Assembly: GCF_001696455.1 (NCBI RefSeq)
Contig: NZ_MAUJ01000003.1
Span: 200,735 to 264,734, forward strand
Origin: Pseudoalteromonas luteoviolacea
Lineage (GTDB): Bacteria > Pseudomonadota > Gammaproteobacteria > Enterobacterales > Alteromonadaceae
Direction of reading: 5' to 3'
Length of the DNA: 64,000 nt
A program made the translations under genes and the position numbers. The notes below the pieces were generated by a model. That model worked only from the letters and a program-made list of their open reading frames with translations. It was not told the origin of the DNA and ran no database searches. The stretch's first letter is position 1. Every line of letters starts with the position of its first letter. This document shows, one piece after another, positions 1-7,727 of this stretch.

Positions 1-162
1 TAAGTGCTTTTTATTTAACTTCATTGTAATTTTCCTTATTTAGTGTAAATGCACGAATAAATTAGAATAAAACCAGACTTAAAACAATGCTTTTTAATTA
101 GTTAATATACTAAAATTAATGCAAAACGTGTAAAAGTTATCCGTCATCACTTACAAAGCTTG

Positions 163-190
163 TTGACAACATCGTATTTCCCTCTAGAAT
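163..190 (+). promoter_or_regulatory. Sigma-70 promoter of the tetR-RND operon
   Basis: TTGACA at 163-168 and TAGAAT at 185-190 are separated by 16 bp, close to the sigma-70 consensus. The promoter lies about 60 bp upstream of the tetR start. The rest of 1-162 is AT-rich and shows nothing else recognisable. Confidence 0.65.
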
Positions 191-196
191 AACCTC

Positions 197-215
197 ATTC
201 GAATGATGTTCGAAT
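197..215. promoter_or_regulatory. Inverted-repeat operator, probably bound by the adjacent TetR protein
   Basis: A perfect inverted repeat with 7-bp arms ATTCGAA / TTCGAAT and a 5-bp centre TGATG starts 7 bp after the -10 hexamer, so it would cover the transcription start. TetR regulators of efflux operons commonly repress themselves through such a palindrome. That this TetR binds here is inference from position and symmetry. Confidence 0.6.
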
Positions 216-248
216 AGAATTCAAGAGACGTAAAATACGGAATAAAAT

Positions 249-974
249 ATGGCACCAGCACCCAAATATGATCAACAAACTCAACAGCAAATGATCCTTC
301 AAGCTGCTGAACATTGCATCAATGAGTCTTCAGTAACAGACTTTACCATGGCTAAAATAGCGCGAGTCGCGGGTCTTTCGATGGGCTCTGTGTATAAATT
401 TGTGCAGAGCAAAGAAGACATCGTACTTGCACTTGCATACCAATCTTTTGTACATGTCTCTCAAGTTTTTGATCAAGTGCTAGCCTTACCAATAAGTACA
501 CCTGAAAAAATACTCGCTATCAGCCTTATTTCACCGCAAAAACTGCAGTGTTTTGAATTTGATTATGAGCTGCAAACGTATGCTACAAATGAAGCGGTTA
601 TCCGCAAAGGTTCCGCCTATTGGACAAGTAAAATCATTGAAGCCAGCAGCCGCTGCGAAAGCTCCTTTAAACTCGCACTCACCGACGGTATTAACTCGGG
701 TGAACTCAAGGACGTGCCTAACCTTGCACAAGTAATTGAGGAAATCATCATTAGTGGGTGGGCAATGACCGTCGGTTATGAGCAAGTTCAGCGTGTTCAG
801 CAGACGAAACAAATTGTCGAAGGGACAGACTCCCTGCAACAACCCCTTGAACTCGACCACCCAATTATTCGAAGTTCGGTGCGCCTTTTGAACAGCTACC
901 CTTGGCAAAAGCCACTAACCAATGACTCGCTCATGCAAATTGAGCAACAACTTATCGCGCTCAACCTGCGCTAA
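249..974 (+). CDS. TetR/AcrR family transcriptional regulator of an RND efflux operon
   Basis: This 241-residue protein has a TetR-type helix-turn-helix at about residues 10-60; the segment reading TMAKIARVAGLSMGSVYKFV contains the recognition helix and is followed by KEDIVLALA. The remaining ~180 residues form the ligand/dimer domain, which is not conserved enough to predict an inducer. It is the first gene of an operon with a membrane-fusion protein 17 bp downstream and an RND pump, and a promoter and palindrome lie just upstream. The likely role is an autoregulated repressor of the pump, released by a pump substrate. ATG at 249 follows GACGTAAAATACGG, a weak ribosome-binding site, but it is the only plausible start. 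Confidence 0.9.
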   Translation: MAPAPKYDQQTQQQMILQAAEHCINESSVTDFTMAKIARVAGLSMGSVYKFVQSKEDIVLALAYQSFVHVSQVFDQVLALPISTPEKILAISLISPQKLQCFEFDYELQTYATNEAVIRKGSAYWTSKIIEASSRCESSFKLALTDGINSGELKDVPNLAQVIEEIIISGWAMTVGYEQVQRVQQTKQIVEGTDSLQQPLELDHPIIRSSVRLLNSYPWQKPLTNDSLMQIEQQLIALNLR

Positions 975-991
975 CCAAATTAGGAGGCCTT

Positions 992-2098
992 ATGAACATT
1001 AAAGGATGGCTGAGTGCCATATTTATCGTCCTAACAGTAATAGCTGGTCTAGGATTTATTAAGTTCCAACAGGTGCAGGCGGCAATTGCATTTGGCGAAT
1101 CATTCCCTGAACCTTCCGCGACGGTAAAAAGTACCTATGTGCAAGCAGTACAACATACCCAGTATGTAAAAGTTATCGGCCAACTCCAAGCCAGACAAAC
1201 CATTACTGTGAGTAACGAGTATGCTGGCCTGATTACCTATGTTGGCTTTAAACCCGGTGATATTGTAGAAGCAGAGCAAGTCTTACTTAAACTTGACACC
1301 AGTATCGATGAAGCAAACCTACGCGCAGCCAAAGCACGCGTAAAACTTGCTAAGTCAACTTATCAACGTGTTGTAAAGCTACTCGAACAGAAGCGCATTA
1401 GTCCTGATGAAGTTGACAAAGCAGAGGCTGATGTTGCTGTAGGAGAAGCAGACGTACAAAACTTGCAGGCATTAATCGCTAAAAAAACAGTCCGTGCTCC
1501 CTTTGCCGGGCGTACCGGATTAGACCAGTATCAAACGGGTCAATTTGTTGATGTGAACACAGCCATTACTTCACTGGTTGGTTTAGATGATGCAATTTGG
1601 GTTGACTTTCAAGTACCACAAACGCTTACTCAGCCTAGCATCGGCAGTAAAGTCCATGTCTCATTTATAGGGGCAGCAAAAAGTACACTGCACTTTGCAA
1701 CGGTGATTGCCAAAACCCCGAGCTTAGATGCTCAATCTAGACAGCAAAGCTATCGTGCGCTCTTAGCGAATCCAAACAATAAATATGGCCACAACCAAAT
1801 GGCAACCGTTGAGGTACCGACTGCGCAAATTAACGCCGTGAGTGTGCCTACGAATGCCATTACTCGCAGCCACTTTGGTGAGTTTGTTTATGTTTTAGAA
1901 AAAGATGACAAACAAAACTGGCGAGCTAAACCCGTAAAGGTGACTTTGGGCGACAAAGTAAAAGACAATCAAATTGTATTGTCTGGTCTGAGTGGCGGTG
2001 AATTTATCGCCAGCGAAGGCGCATTTAAGCTGAAAGAAAACCTCTTGGTATATATAGATCAAATAGCATCAAGTGAAGATCAAAGCGGAGCGCAGTAA
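992..2098 (+). CDS. RND efflux periplasmic adaptor (membrane-fusion protein)
   Basis: A 368-residue AcrA/HlyD-like adaptor. It has an N-terminal membrane segment or signal (residues ~5-30), then a barrel-sandwich/lipoyl half (ARQTITVSNEYAGLITYVGF, GDIVEAEQVLLKLDT), a short alpha-hairpin (~100-160), the second lipoyl half (KKTVRAPFAGRTGL) and a beta-barrel and membrane-proximal region. It should bridge the inner-membrane pump to an outer-membrane channel; no TolC-like gene is present here, so the channel must be encoded elsewhere. The strong ribosome-binding site TAGGAGG at 981-987 fixes the start. Its stop codon overlaps the pump ATG (TAATG at 2096-2100), indicating translational coupling. 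Confidence 0.92.
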   Translation: MNIKGWLSAIFIVLTVIAGLGFIKFQQVQAAIAFGESFPEPSATVKSTYVQAVQHTQYVKVIGQLQARQTITVSNEYAGLITYVGFKPGDIVEAEQVLLKLDTSIDEANLRAAKARVKLAKSTYQRVVKLLEQKRISPDEVDKAEADVAVGEADVQNLQALIAKKTVRAPFAGRTGLDQYQTGQFVDVNTAITSLVGLDDAIWVDFQVPQTLTQPSIGSKVHVSFIGAAKSTLHFATVIAKTPSLDAQSRQQSYRALLANPNNKYGHNQMATVEVPTAQINAVSVPTNAITRSHFGEFVYVLEKDDKQNWRAKPVKVTLGDKVKDNQIVLSGLSGGEFIASEGAFKLKENLLVYIDQIASSEDQSGAQ

Positions 2099-5000
2099 TG
2101 AGTGCTTTACATGAAAACAAACCCTCTGTAATGGACATATTTGTCAACCGGCCGTACTTGCCATCGTACTGTCATTACTCATCATTTTGGCAGGCCTCAA
2201 CGCTGCAAAACAGATTTCGGTTCAGCAGTATCCAAAAATTGAAAGCGCCTCTTTGGTGATCAATACCGTTTATACGGGTGCAGCTGCGGACGTAGTTAAA
2301 GGTTATGTGACGGAACCTATCGAGCGTGTCGCATCAACCGTACCGGGTGTTGACTATGTGGATTCAGTCACTACATCAGGGCTTAGCAAAGTCACTGCGT
2401 GGTTAGACCTTAACCACAATACAACCGACGCATTGGCTGAATTGACAACCCGGTTAAATCAAATCAAGTTTGAACTGCCAACAGGTGCAGAAGATCCAGC
2501 GATCGAAATTGTGCGAGCAGATAGTCCATACGCTGTATTTTACCTTGATGTCGAGTCCAAAGGACTCCCTCGTAATGAAGTAAGTGATTACTTAACTCGC
2601 AATATCGTTCCTTCCATGTCTGACATACCCGGCGTACAAAAGGTAACCCTTGAAGGGGGAAGAAACCCAGCAATGAGAGTTTGGCTCGACAGCGACAAGC
2701 TCGCTGTTTACGATTTAAGCGCCACTGACGTATTTAATGCGCTACAGTCGAACAACACCATTGCGACAATTGGTTACAGCGAAAATAATCGCCAGCGCAT
2801 CGATTTAATGGCAAATACTAGCCTCAAAAGCGTTGCTGACTTTGAAAACTTAGTGGTAAAAGAGGTTGATGGCACCCAGCTTAAACTTGGTGCGATTGCC
2901 AATATCGAAATAGGCGAGGCCGAAGGCTTAGTCACTGCTCGACTTGATTATCATGACACCGTGTTTTTGGCTGTGTGGGCCTTACCTGGAGCAAACGAAA
3001 TTAACATCGGTGATGCGCTATACACAAAACTGGATGAAATTAACCAGATCTTACCGAATGGCATGAAGATCTCCATCGGCTACGATGGCACTTTGTATAT
3101 GCGCGATTCCATCAAAGAAATCTTTACCACTCTCGGTGAAACAGTACTGCTTGTTGGTATTGTGGTTGTAGCGATGATGGGCTCTTTTAGAACCGCGATG
3201 GTGCCACTTATTACCATTCCAATTTCTATTCTTGGTGCGATTGCCGTCATTTATGCGATGGGCTTTTCTTTAAATCTATTAACTATTCTAGCGATTGTAC
3301 TGTCGGTTGGTCTGGTGGTGGATGATGCCATTGTTGTGGTTGAGAATGTGGCGCGACATATGCGAGAAGGTAAACCAAGACTTCAAGCAGCGCTCATTAG
3401 CTCTCGCCAGCTATTGGTACCAGTGATAGCCATGACGCTGACACTTGCAGCAGTCTATGCACCGATTGGCTTTTTAACCGGACTGACTGGATTTTTGTTC
3501 CGTGAGTTCGCATTTACACTCGCAATTGCGGTGTTAATTTCAGGTCTTGTGGCAATCACGCTTTCTCCTATTATGAGTGCGTATGTCAATCCGGAAGGCG
3601 GTAAAGAGGGTAAGCTAACTCAAAAAGTAAATAGCTACTTTGACAAATTACAGGCATTTTACTTTAAGACTCTGGACGCGCTTTTTAAGTTGCGCCCACA
3701 AATTTTCTTCGTGGCAATTACCTTTTCTTTGCTGTCAGTCCCCTTTTATTTGCTGTCGCAAAAAGAACTTGCTCCCATTGAAGATCAAAGTAGTATTCAA
3801 GTCGTTATTGAGGCCCCACCTGAGTCTTCTCAGGCTTACACTTCTGAAAAAATGAACGACACTGCACGGGTCATGAATGCCACAGAGGGCGGTCAGTTTA
3901 CATGGCAAATCGTCACTGCTGCTGCTGGTTTTGGTGGCGTGGAGTTAGCACCATTTGAAGAGCGTGAAAACTCTGTGCATGACTTACTATTTGATTTGTA
4001 TGCAAGGCTAGGCAGTGTCACTGGCCTGAGCTTGTTTCCTATCTTACCGGCATCGTTACCAACAGCAGGCCAGTTTGATGTGGAAGTTGTCCTACGCTCC
4101 AGTGATGACCCAAAAACCATGAAATTATACGCCGACCAGATCATGGCAAAAGCAAACCAAAGCGGTAACTTCTTATTCGTAAACACAGACTTAAAAATCG
4201 ATTTGCCACAAGCTGAATTGAAAATTGACCGTGAATTAATAGCCGATCTTGGCTTAAACCTTTCGCAAGTTAATGAACAGCTCAGTGTGTTGATGTCTAA
4301 CAACTTTGTGAATTACTTCAACAAAGACGGAAAAGCATATCGTGTTATTCCAATTGTCGGGGATGAAGAACGTTACAACCCTGAAGGTATTTTAGATATG
4401 CAGATCAGGACCGATGCAGGTACGCTTGTGCCTATTTCTGCATTTGCGACCCTAGAAACGTTCACCAGCCCACGCGTGCTTGGCTCATTCAATCAGCAAA
4501 ACTCATTTAGAATTCTTGCAGGGGTATTGCCGCATATCACCAAAGAGCAAGGGCTGGGTAGTATAGAGCAAATTGCAGCAGAAATATTGCCAGCACATTA
4601 CTCGATTGATTATGCAGGTGAGTCAAGACAACTGCGTAAAGAGGGCAACACGATGGTCGGGGTTTTGTTAGTTGCCATGATTGTCGTTTATTTCTTGCTG
4701 GCAATTCAGTTTAATAGTTTTAGAGATCCACTCGTTGTGCTTCTCGGCTGTGCGCCGCTCGCTTTAGCTGGGGCATTAATGCTGCCATTTTTGTCGCTGA
4801 CAACCGTGAATATTTACAGTCAAATCGGCCTCATTACGTTGATTGGATTAATAGCTAAAAATGGGATCTTGATTGTAGAGTTTGCCAATCACCTTCAGCT
4901 AGAAGGTAAAAACAAATTCGATGCAGTAAAAGGAGCGGCAGCCACGCGTTTGCGTCCAATTCTAATGACAACAGGCGCTACAGTGTTAGGGCACTTCCCA

Positions 5001-5195
5001 CTCGTGCTGGTGACGGGTGCTGGTGCCGAAGCTAGAAATAGTATCGGTATTATTTTAGTTGCGGGGATGTTGATTGGTACATTTTTTACTTTAATCGTAC
5101 TGCCATTACTTTATGAAAAACTCGCGAAAGATCACCGCGGCGAAATGGAATCGGAACAAGCCCTGACTGAAACTCAGTTTGCCAATCAAATATAA
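2098..5195 (+). pseudogene. RND efflux pump permease (HAE-1 type), N-terminal frameshift
   Basis: This is a three-component RND exporter of about 1030 residues. Translation from ATG 2098 gives MSALHENKPSVMDIFVNRP and then runs out of frame. The expected continuation VLAIVLSLLIILAGLNAAKQ is in another frame from about 2154 and stays open to 5195. One missing base in the run CCGGCCGTAC (2148-2157) explains the break. The rest is intact: DDAIVVVENV in TM4 and GLIAKNGILIVEFANHL in TM10 keep the proton-relay Asp-Asp and Lys. Without correction only an inefficient TTG (2187) inside TM1 could start the body. It is either a sequencing or assembly indel or a recently inactivated or phase-variable gene. 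Confidence 0.8.
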
Positions 5196-5207
5196 CCTCT
5201 GGCGCGT

Positions 5208-5232
5208 TGTCGAATATACTGATTATTCGACA
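5208..5232 (+). terminator. Possible terminator after the RND operon
   Basis: Arms TGTCGAATA (5208-5216) and TATTCGACA (5224-5232) form a 9-bp stem 12 bp after the pump stop codon. There is no T-tract, so intrinsic termination is uncertain. Confidence 0.4.
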
Positions 5233-5379
5233 CGCTATAACCCTCTTAAATTCTACTCTGTCTTCCCGTATATATTAAAAAAACCTGCCGAGTAACATTA
5301 AATAACATTTATTTAATTGTACCCCAAGCCACAAAGATTAGAATAAGCCTAACGTGAAAGTGCAAAAGGAAGTCACAAG

Positions 5380-6066
5380 GTGAAACGTAAAATACTTTGT
5401 ATATTAACACTCATAACCACATTAATTGCCTGTGGTTCCGACTCGTATAACCCCGATTTACCGGTACCAAACACAGATAAAACCATAGTTGTAAATGGAT
5501 TTGATGTTCAAGTATATCAACGGCAAGAAAATACAAGCTCTGTTGGAGATAGCATTATTCGTGGCACTGTGTATTCTAGCAATGATACTGTGGCCTTTAA
5601 TGATGCCATTATCGGCATTGATACACAGACTGAATATGTACAAAACTCTGCTAAAATAATGCGGTTTAAGCCCTTTTCATTAATGAATAAAGCATACGCG
5701 CTCTCTCCTGTACCACCTCAAGTAGCACAAAAAATTAGCGCTATTACGGTTACATCGGCCTATGACTTTAGTGATGAGTATCCATCAGGCAGCAACTTAA
5801 ATGATTTATTTCTGGTAACAGAAGCCAGTGTTGGTAATCAATTTTACACGTTCGAAGAGGACAAGCGCGCTTATTTTACAGTCACAGAATATATTGAAAA
5901 TAATATCCATAATGAGCATGCCCACGCTGGGTTTATTCTAAATTTAATGCTTAATACTGCTCCTGAGTTAGATAGCAGCATCACTTTTTACATCGAGATT
6001 GAATTGGACAATGGCAAAGTCTTTTCTCTAGAAACCACTGAGATCACCTACCAGATGCCTCAATAG
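5380..6066 (+). CDS. Hypothetical lipoprotein
   Basis: This 228-residue protein is of no family I recognise. The N-terminus MKRKILCILTLITTLIAC is a lipoprotein signal peptide with a lipobox ending at Cys18, followed by GSDS, so it should be anchored to the outer membrane. The rest is polar, without cysteines, and looks beta-rich. The start is GTG at 5380, supported by AAGGAAG at 5366-5372. It stands alone, with a hairpin on each side. Confidence 0.75.
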   Translation: MKRKILCILTLITTLIACGSDSYNPDLPVPNTDKTIVVNGFDVQVYQRQENTSSVGDSIIRGTVYSSNDTVAFNDAIIGIDTQTEYVQNSAKIMRFKPFSLMNKAYALSPVPPQVAQKISAITVTSAYDFSDEYPSGSNLNDLFLVTEASVGNQFYTFEEDKRAYFTVTEYIENNIHNEHAHAGFILNLMLNTAPELDSSITFYIEIELDNGKVFSLETTEITYQMPQ

Positions 6067-6080
6067 ACTGGCATGTAAAA

Positions 6081-6109
6081 TCAGGCAGTGACAAAATGCC
6101 ACTGCCTGA
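6081..6109. terminator. Bidirectional terminator hairpin
   Basis: Arms CAGGCAGTG (6082-6090) and CACTGCCTG (6100-6108) form a perfect 9-bp stem between two convergent genes and could end both transcripts. T-tracts are weak on both sides. Confidence 0.6.
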
Positions 6110-6132
6110 ATATGACTGATATACGCTATCTG

Positions 6133-6615
6133 TTATGGCTCAAAACCACAACGGAAAACGCGTGTCACTCGCTGTTCAGTACGACAGTTCGTTTCAACTG
6201 TGCGTGTACGCTGTTCTGTATAGGTCTGCTCTGAGTTTCTGAATAAGTGACCTGAGTATGTTGCCCAGTCAGTCCTTGAGAAGCCATTGCTATCCTTGTA
6301 CCAGTAAATTTCAGATTCAGATGTATAGATTGACGTCGGACATGATGTTACACCACGTCTAGAGTCAGACTTATATTTCACCTGAGGAAGTGGAAAGTCA
6401 GGTTGATTCCAAAGGAACCCGAGAGACAAGTGACCTGAATAATTACAGTTTTTCAAAGTAACTGTATAATTTTCAGTGCGTGTATCACATACACGTACAT
6501 TTCTCACAATTTCATCCCAATACCCTTGGCCACCTGGACAATCTCGTCTTGCCTCAGCCGAAACACTGGTTAAAGTAGTAACAGCAACAGCTGTTAACGC
6601 TAATAACGTTTTCAT
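6133..6615 (-). CDS. Small secreted cysteine-containing protein of unknown function
   Basis: 160 residues with a clear Sec signal peptide (MKTLLALTAVAVTTLTSVSA, cleavage near AEA-RR). The mature part has seven cysteines, including CPGGQGYW, RVCDTRTENYTVTLKNC and a C-terminal TNCRTEQRVTRVFRCGFEP, which suggests disulfides in an exported protein. I recognise no family. The start ATG at 6615 has AGGAAAATC upstream. It lies 39 bp downstream of the coiled-coil gene at 6655-7503 on the same strand, so the two could be co-transcribed. Confidence 0.7.
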   Translation of the reverse strand: MKTLLALTAVAVTTLTSVSAEARRDCPGGQGYWDEIVRNVRVCDTRTENYTVTLKNCNYSGHLSLGFLWNQPDFPLPQVKYKSDSRRGVTSCPTSIYTSESEIYWYKDSNGFSRTDWATYSGHLFRNSEQTYTEQRTRTVETNCRTEQRVTRVFRCGFEP

Positions 6616-6654
6616 GATTTTCCTTATTATTTATCGTTTATTATGTTTATACTC

Positions 6655-7503
6655 TCAGAGCATAAGGCTCTGGAGTTGCTCTTCAGTTAACACAGATTTT
6701 ATTGCTTCAAGCTTTTCTGAGTTAATTGAAATACTGCCAACGCCATAAGGACTTCCCATTGAACCAATGTTAATATTATCAGTATGATACAGTTGATTCG
6801 CCAGCCTAGAGATCTCTTGTTGCTGATACTCATCTAGGTTTACCTTGGTCAAAGAGTCCTGAAGGTGCATTAATTTTTGTTGCGCTAAAACTTCCGCCTG
6901 TTGGCGCTCCGTTCGTACGTATGTTGCAAGCTGTTCATCCGTGAGAATTTCTCTAACCGATTGCGCATAGTTGTGACTGTTTTCGTTAAACAGCTCCGTT
7001 AATCTTTGCGTATCAACCGGTTGCTGTGATGCGTCGGGCTGATTATTTAGCCAAACCTGATAGTCACGCTGGGCTTTTTCCAAGAGGAGTGTTTGAAGTT
7101 TACTTGCCGTATTTTCATCTAAGTTAAGCTGTGACTCTAATCGTTTAGCAACGGGTAGTACTTGATACATTTCGATTGCTTTAACTGTCTGTGCATAAGT
7201 CACAGGGGCCGGTGACTGAGACACCTCATATACTGGTTCCAAAGTTTCTATCTCTGGTAATTCTTTTGTGTCTTGGCGTGCTATCTGTGCAGCGTTTGAA
7301 CGAGTCTGCGCGATTTTTTGTGTGGCGTTATCTAACTGGGCTTGTAGATTTTCATTGTCCTGTTCAAGCTGCTCAAGTTGTGCAGCTAACTGCCCCATTG
7401 CCGGTATATTATTCAGCTTAGGTTGAGGCCCATCGGTAGTCATTACTGTAATTATATATCCTGACAAGCCCCCTAAAAGAAAAGCCATTACTGTATTCTT
7501 CAT
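6655..7503 (-). CDS. Membrane-anchored coiled-coil protein of unknown function
   Basis: 282 residues. The N-terminal hydrophobic segment MKNTVMAFLLGGLSGYIITVM looks like an uncleaved signal anchor. Next comes a coiled coil (QLAAQLEQLEQDNENLQAQLDNATQKI, split here as residues ~35-75). Two similar helical segments around residues 125-190 and 190-280 both contain the phrase LTDEQL / LTEEQLQ. No enzymatic motif is visible. Repeated 'SKLQTLLLEKAQ ... EILTDEQLATY' elements recall Spy/CpxP-like helical periplasmic proteins, but only loosely. The start ATG at 7503 follows GGGGTAAG. Confidence 0.65.
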   Translation of the reverse strand: MKNTVMAFLLGGLSGYIITVMTTDGPQPKLNNIPAMGQLAAQLEQLEQDNENLQAQLDNATQKIAQTRSNAAQIARQDTKELPEIETLEPVYEVSQSPAPVTYAQTVKAIEMYQVLPVAKRLESQLNLDENTASKLQTLLLEKAQRDYQVWLNNQPDASQQPVDTQRLTELFNENSHNYAQSVREILTDEQLATYVRTERQQAEVLAQQKLMHLQDSLTKVNLDEYQQQEISRLANQLYHTDNINIGSMGSPYGVGSISINSEKLEAIKSVLTEEQLQSLML

Positions 7504-7695
7504 AACTTACCCCAATAAAACACAACGAGTAACATGTTGCTTCTCATACCTTTATCTACGCAATAAATCTTTTAAGTTAATATTGCTTATTTTCGTATGT
7601 TTTTTGAACTGTCAAATCTACCAGTGACAAAAGTGCTCAGGGAAGTTACTGGATGCGATACGGGGGATATATTTGAACAAGTCGTCCAAATATTA

Positions 7696-7714
7696 AAAAG
7701 GGGCTTGCGCCCCC
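7696..7714 (-). terminator. Intrinsic terminator of the TonB receptor gene
   Basis: Read on the minus strand, GGGGC-GCAA-GCCCC is followed by TTTTT, a compact rho-independent terminator 14 bp beyond the stop codon of the receptor ending at 7728. Confidence 0.85.
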
Positions 7715-7727
7715 GAGAGAAGTAAAA

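Noticed and set aside
2112..2190. Programmed ribosomal frameshift in the RND pump
   Set aside because: No slippery heptamer or downstream pseudoknot is evident, and RND pumps are not known to use recoding; a plain indel is simpler.
3893..4303. Minus-strand ORF of 136 codons within the RND pump
   Set aside because: Antisense shadow; composition and lack of a ribosome-binding site do not support it.
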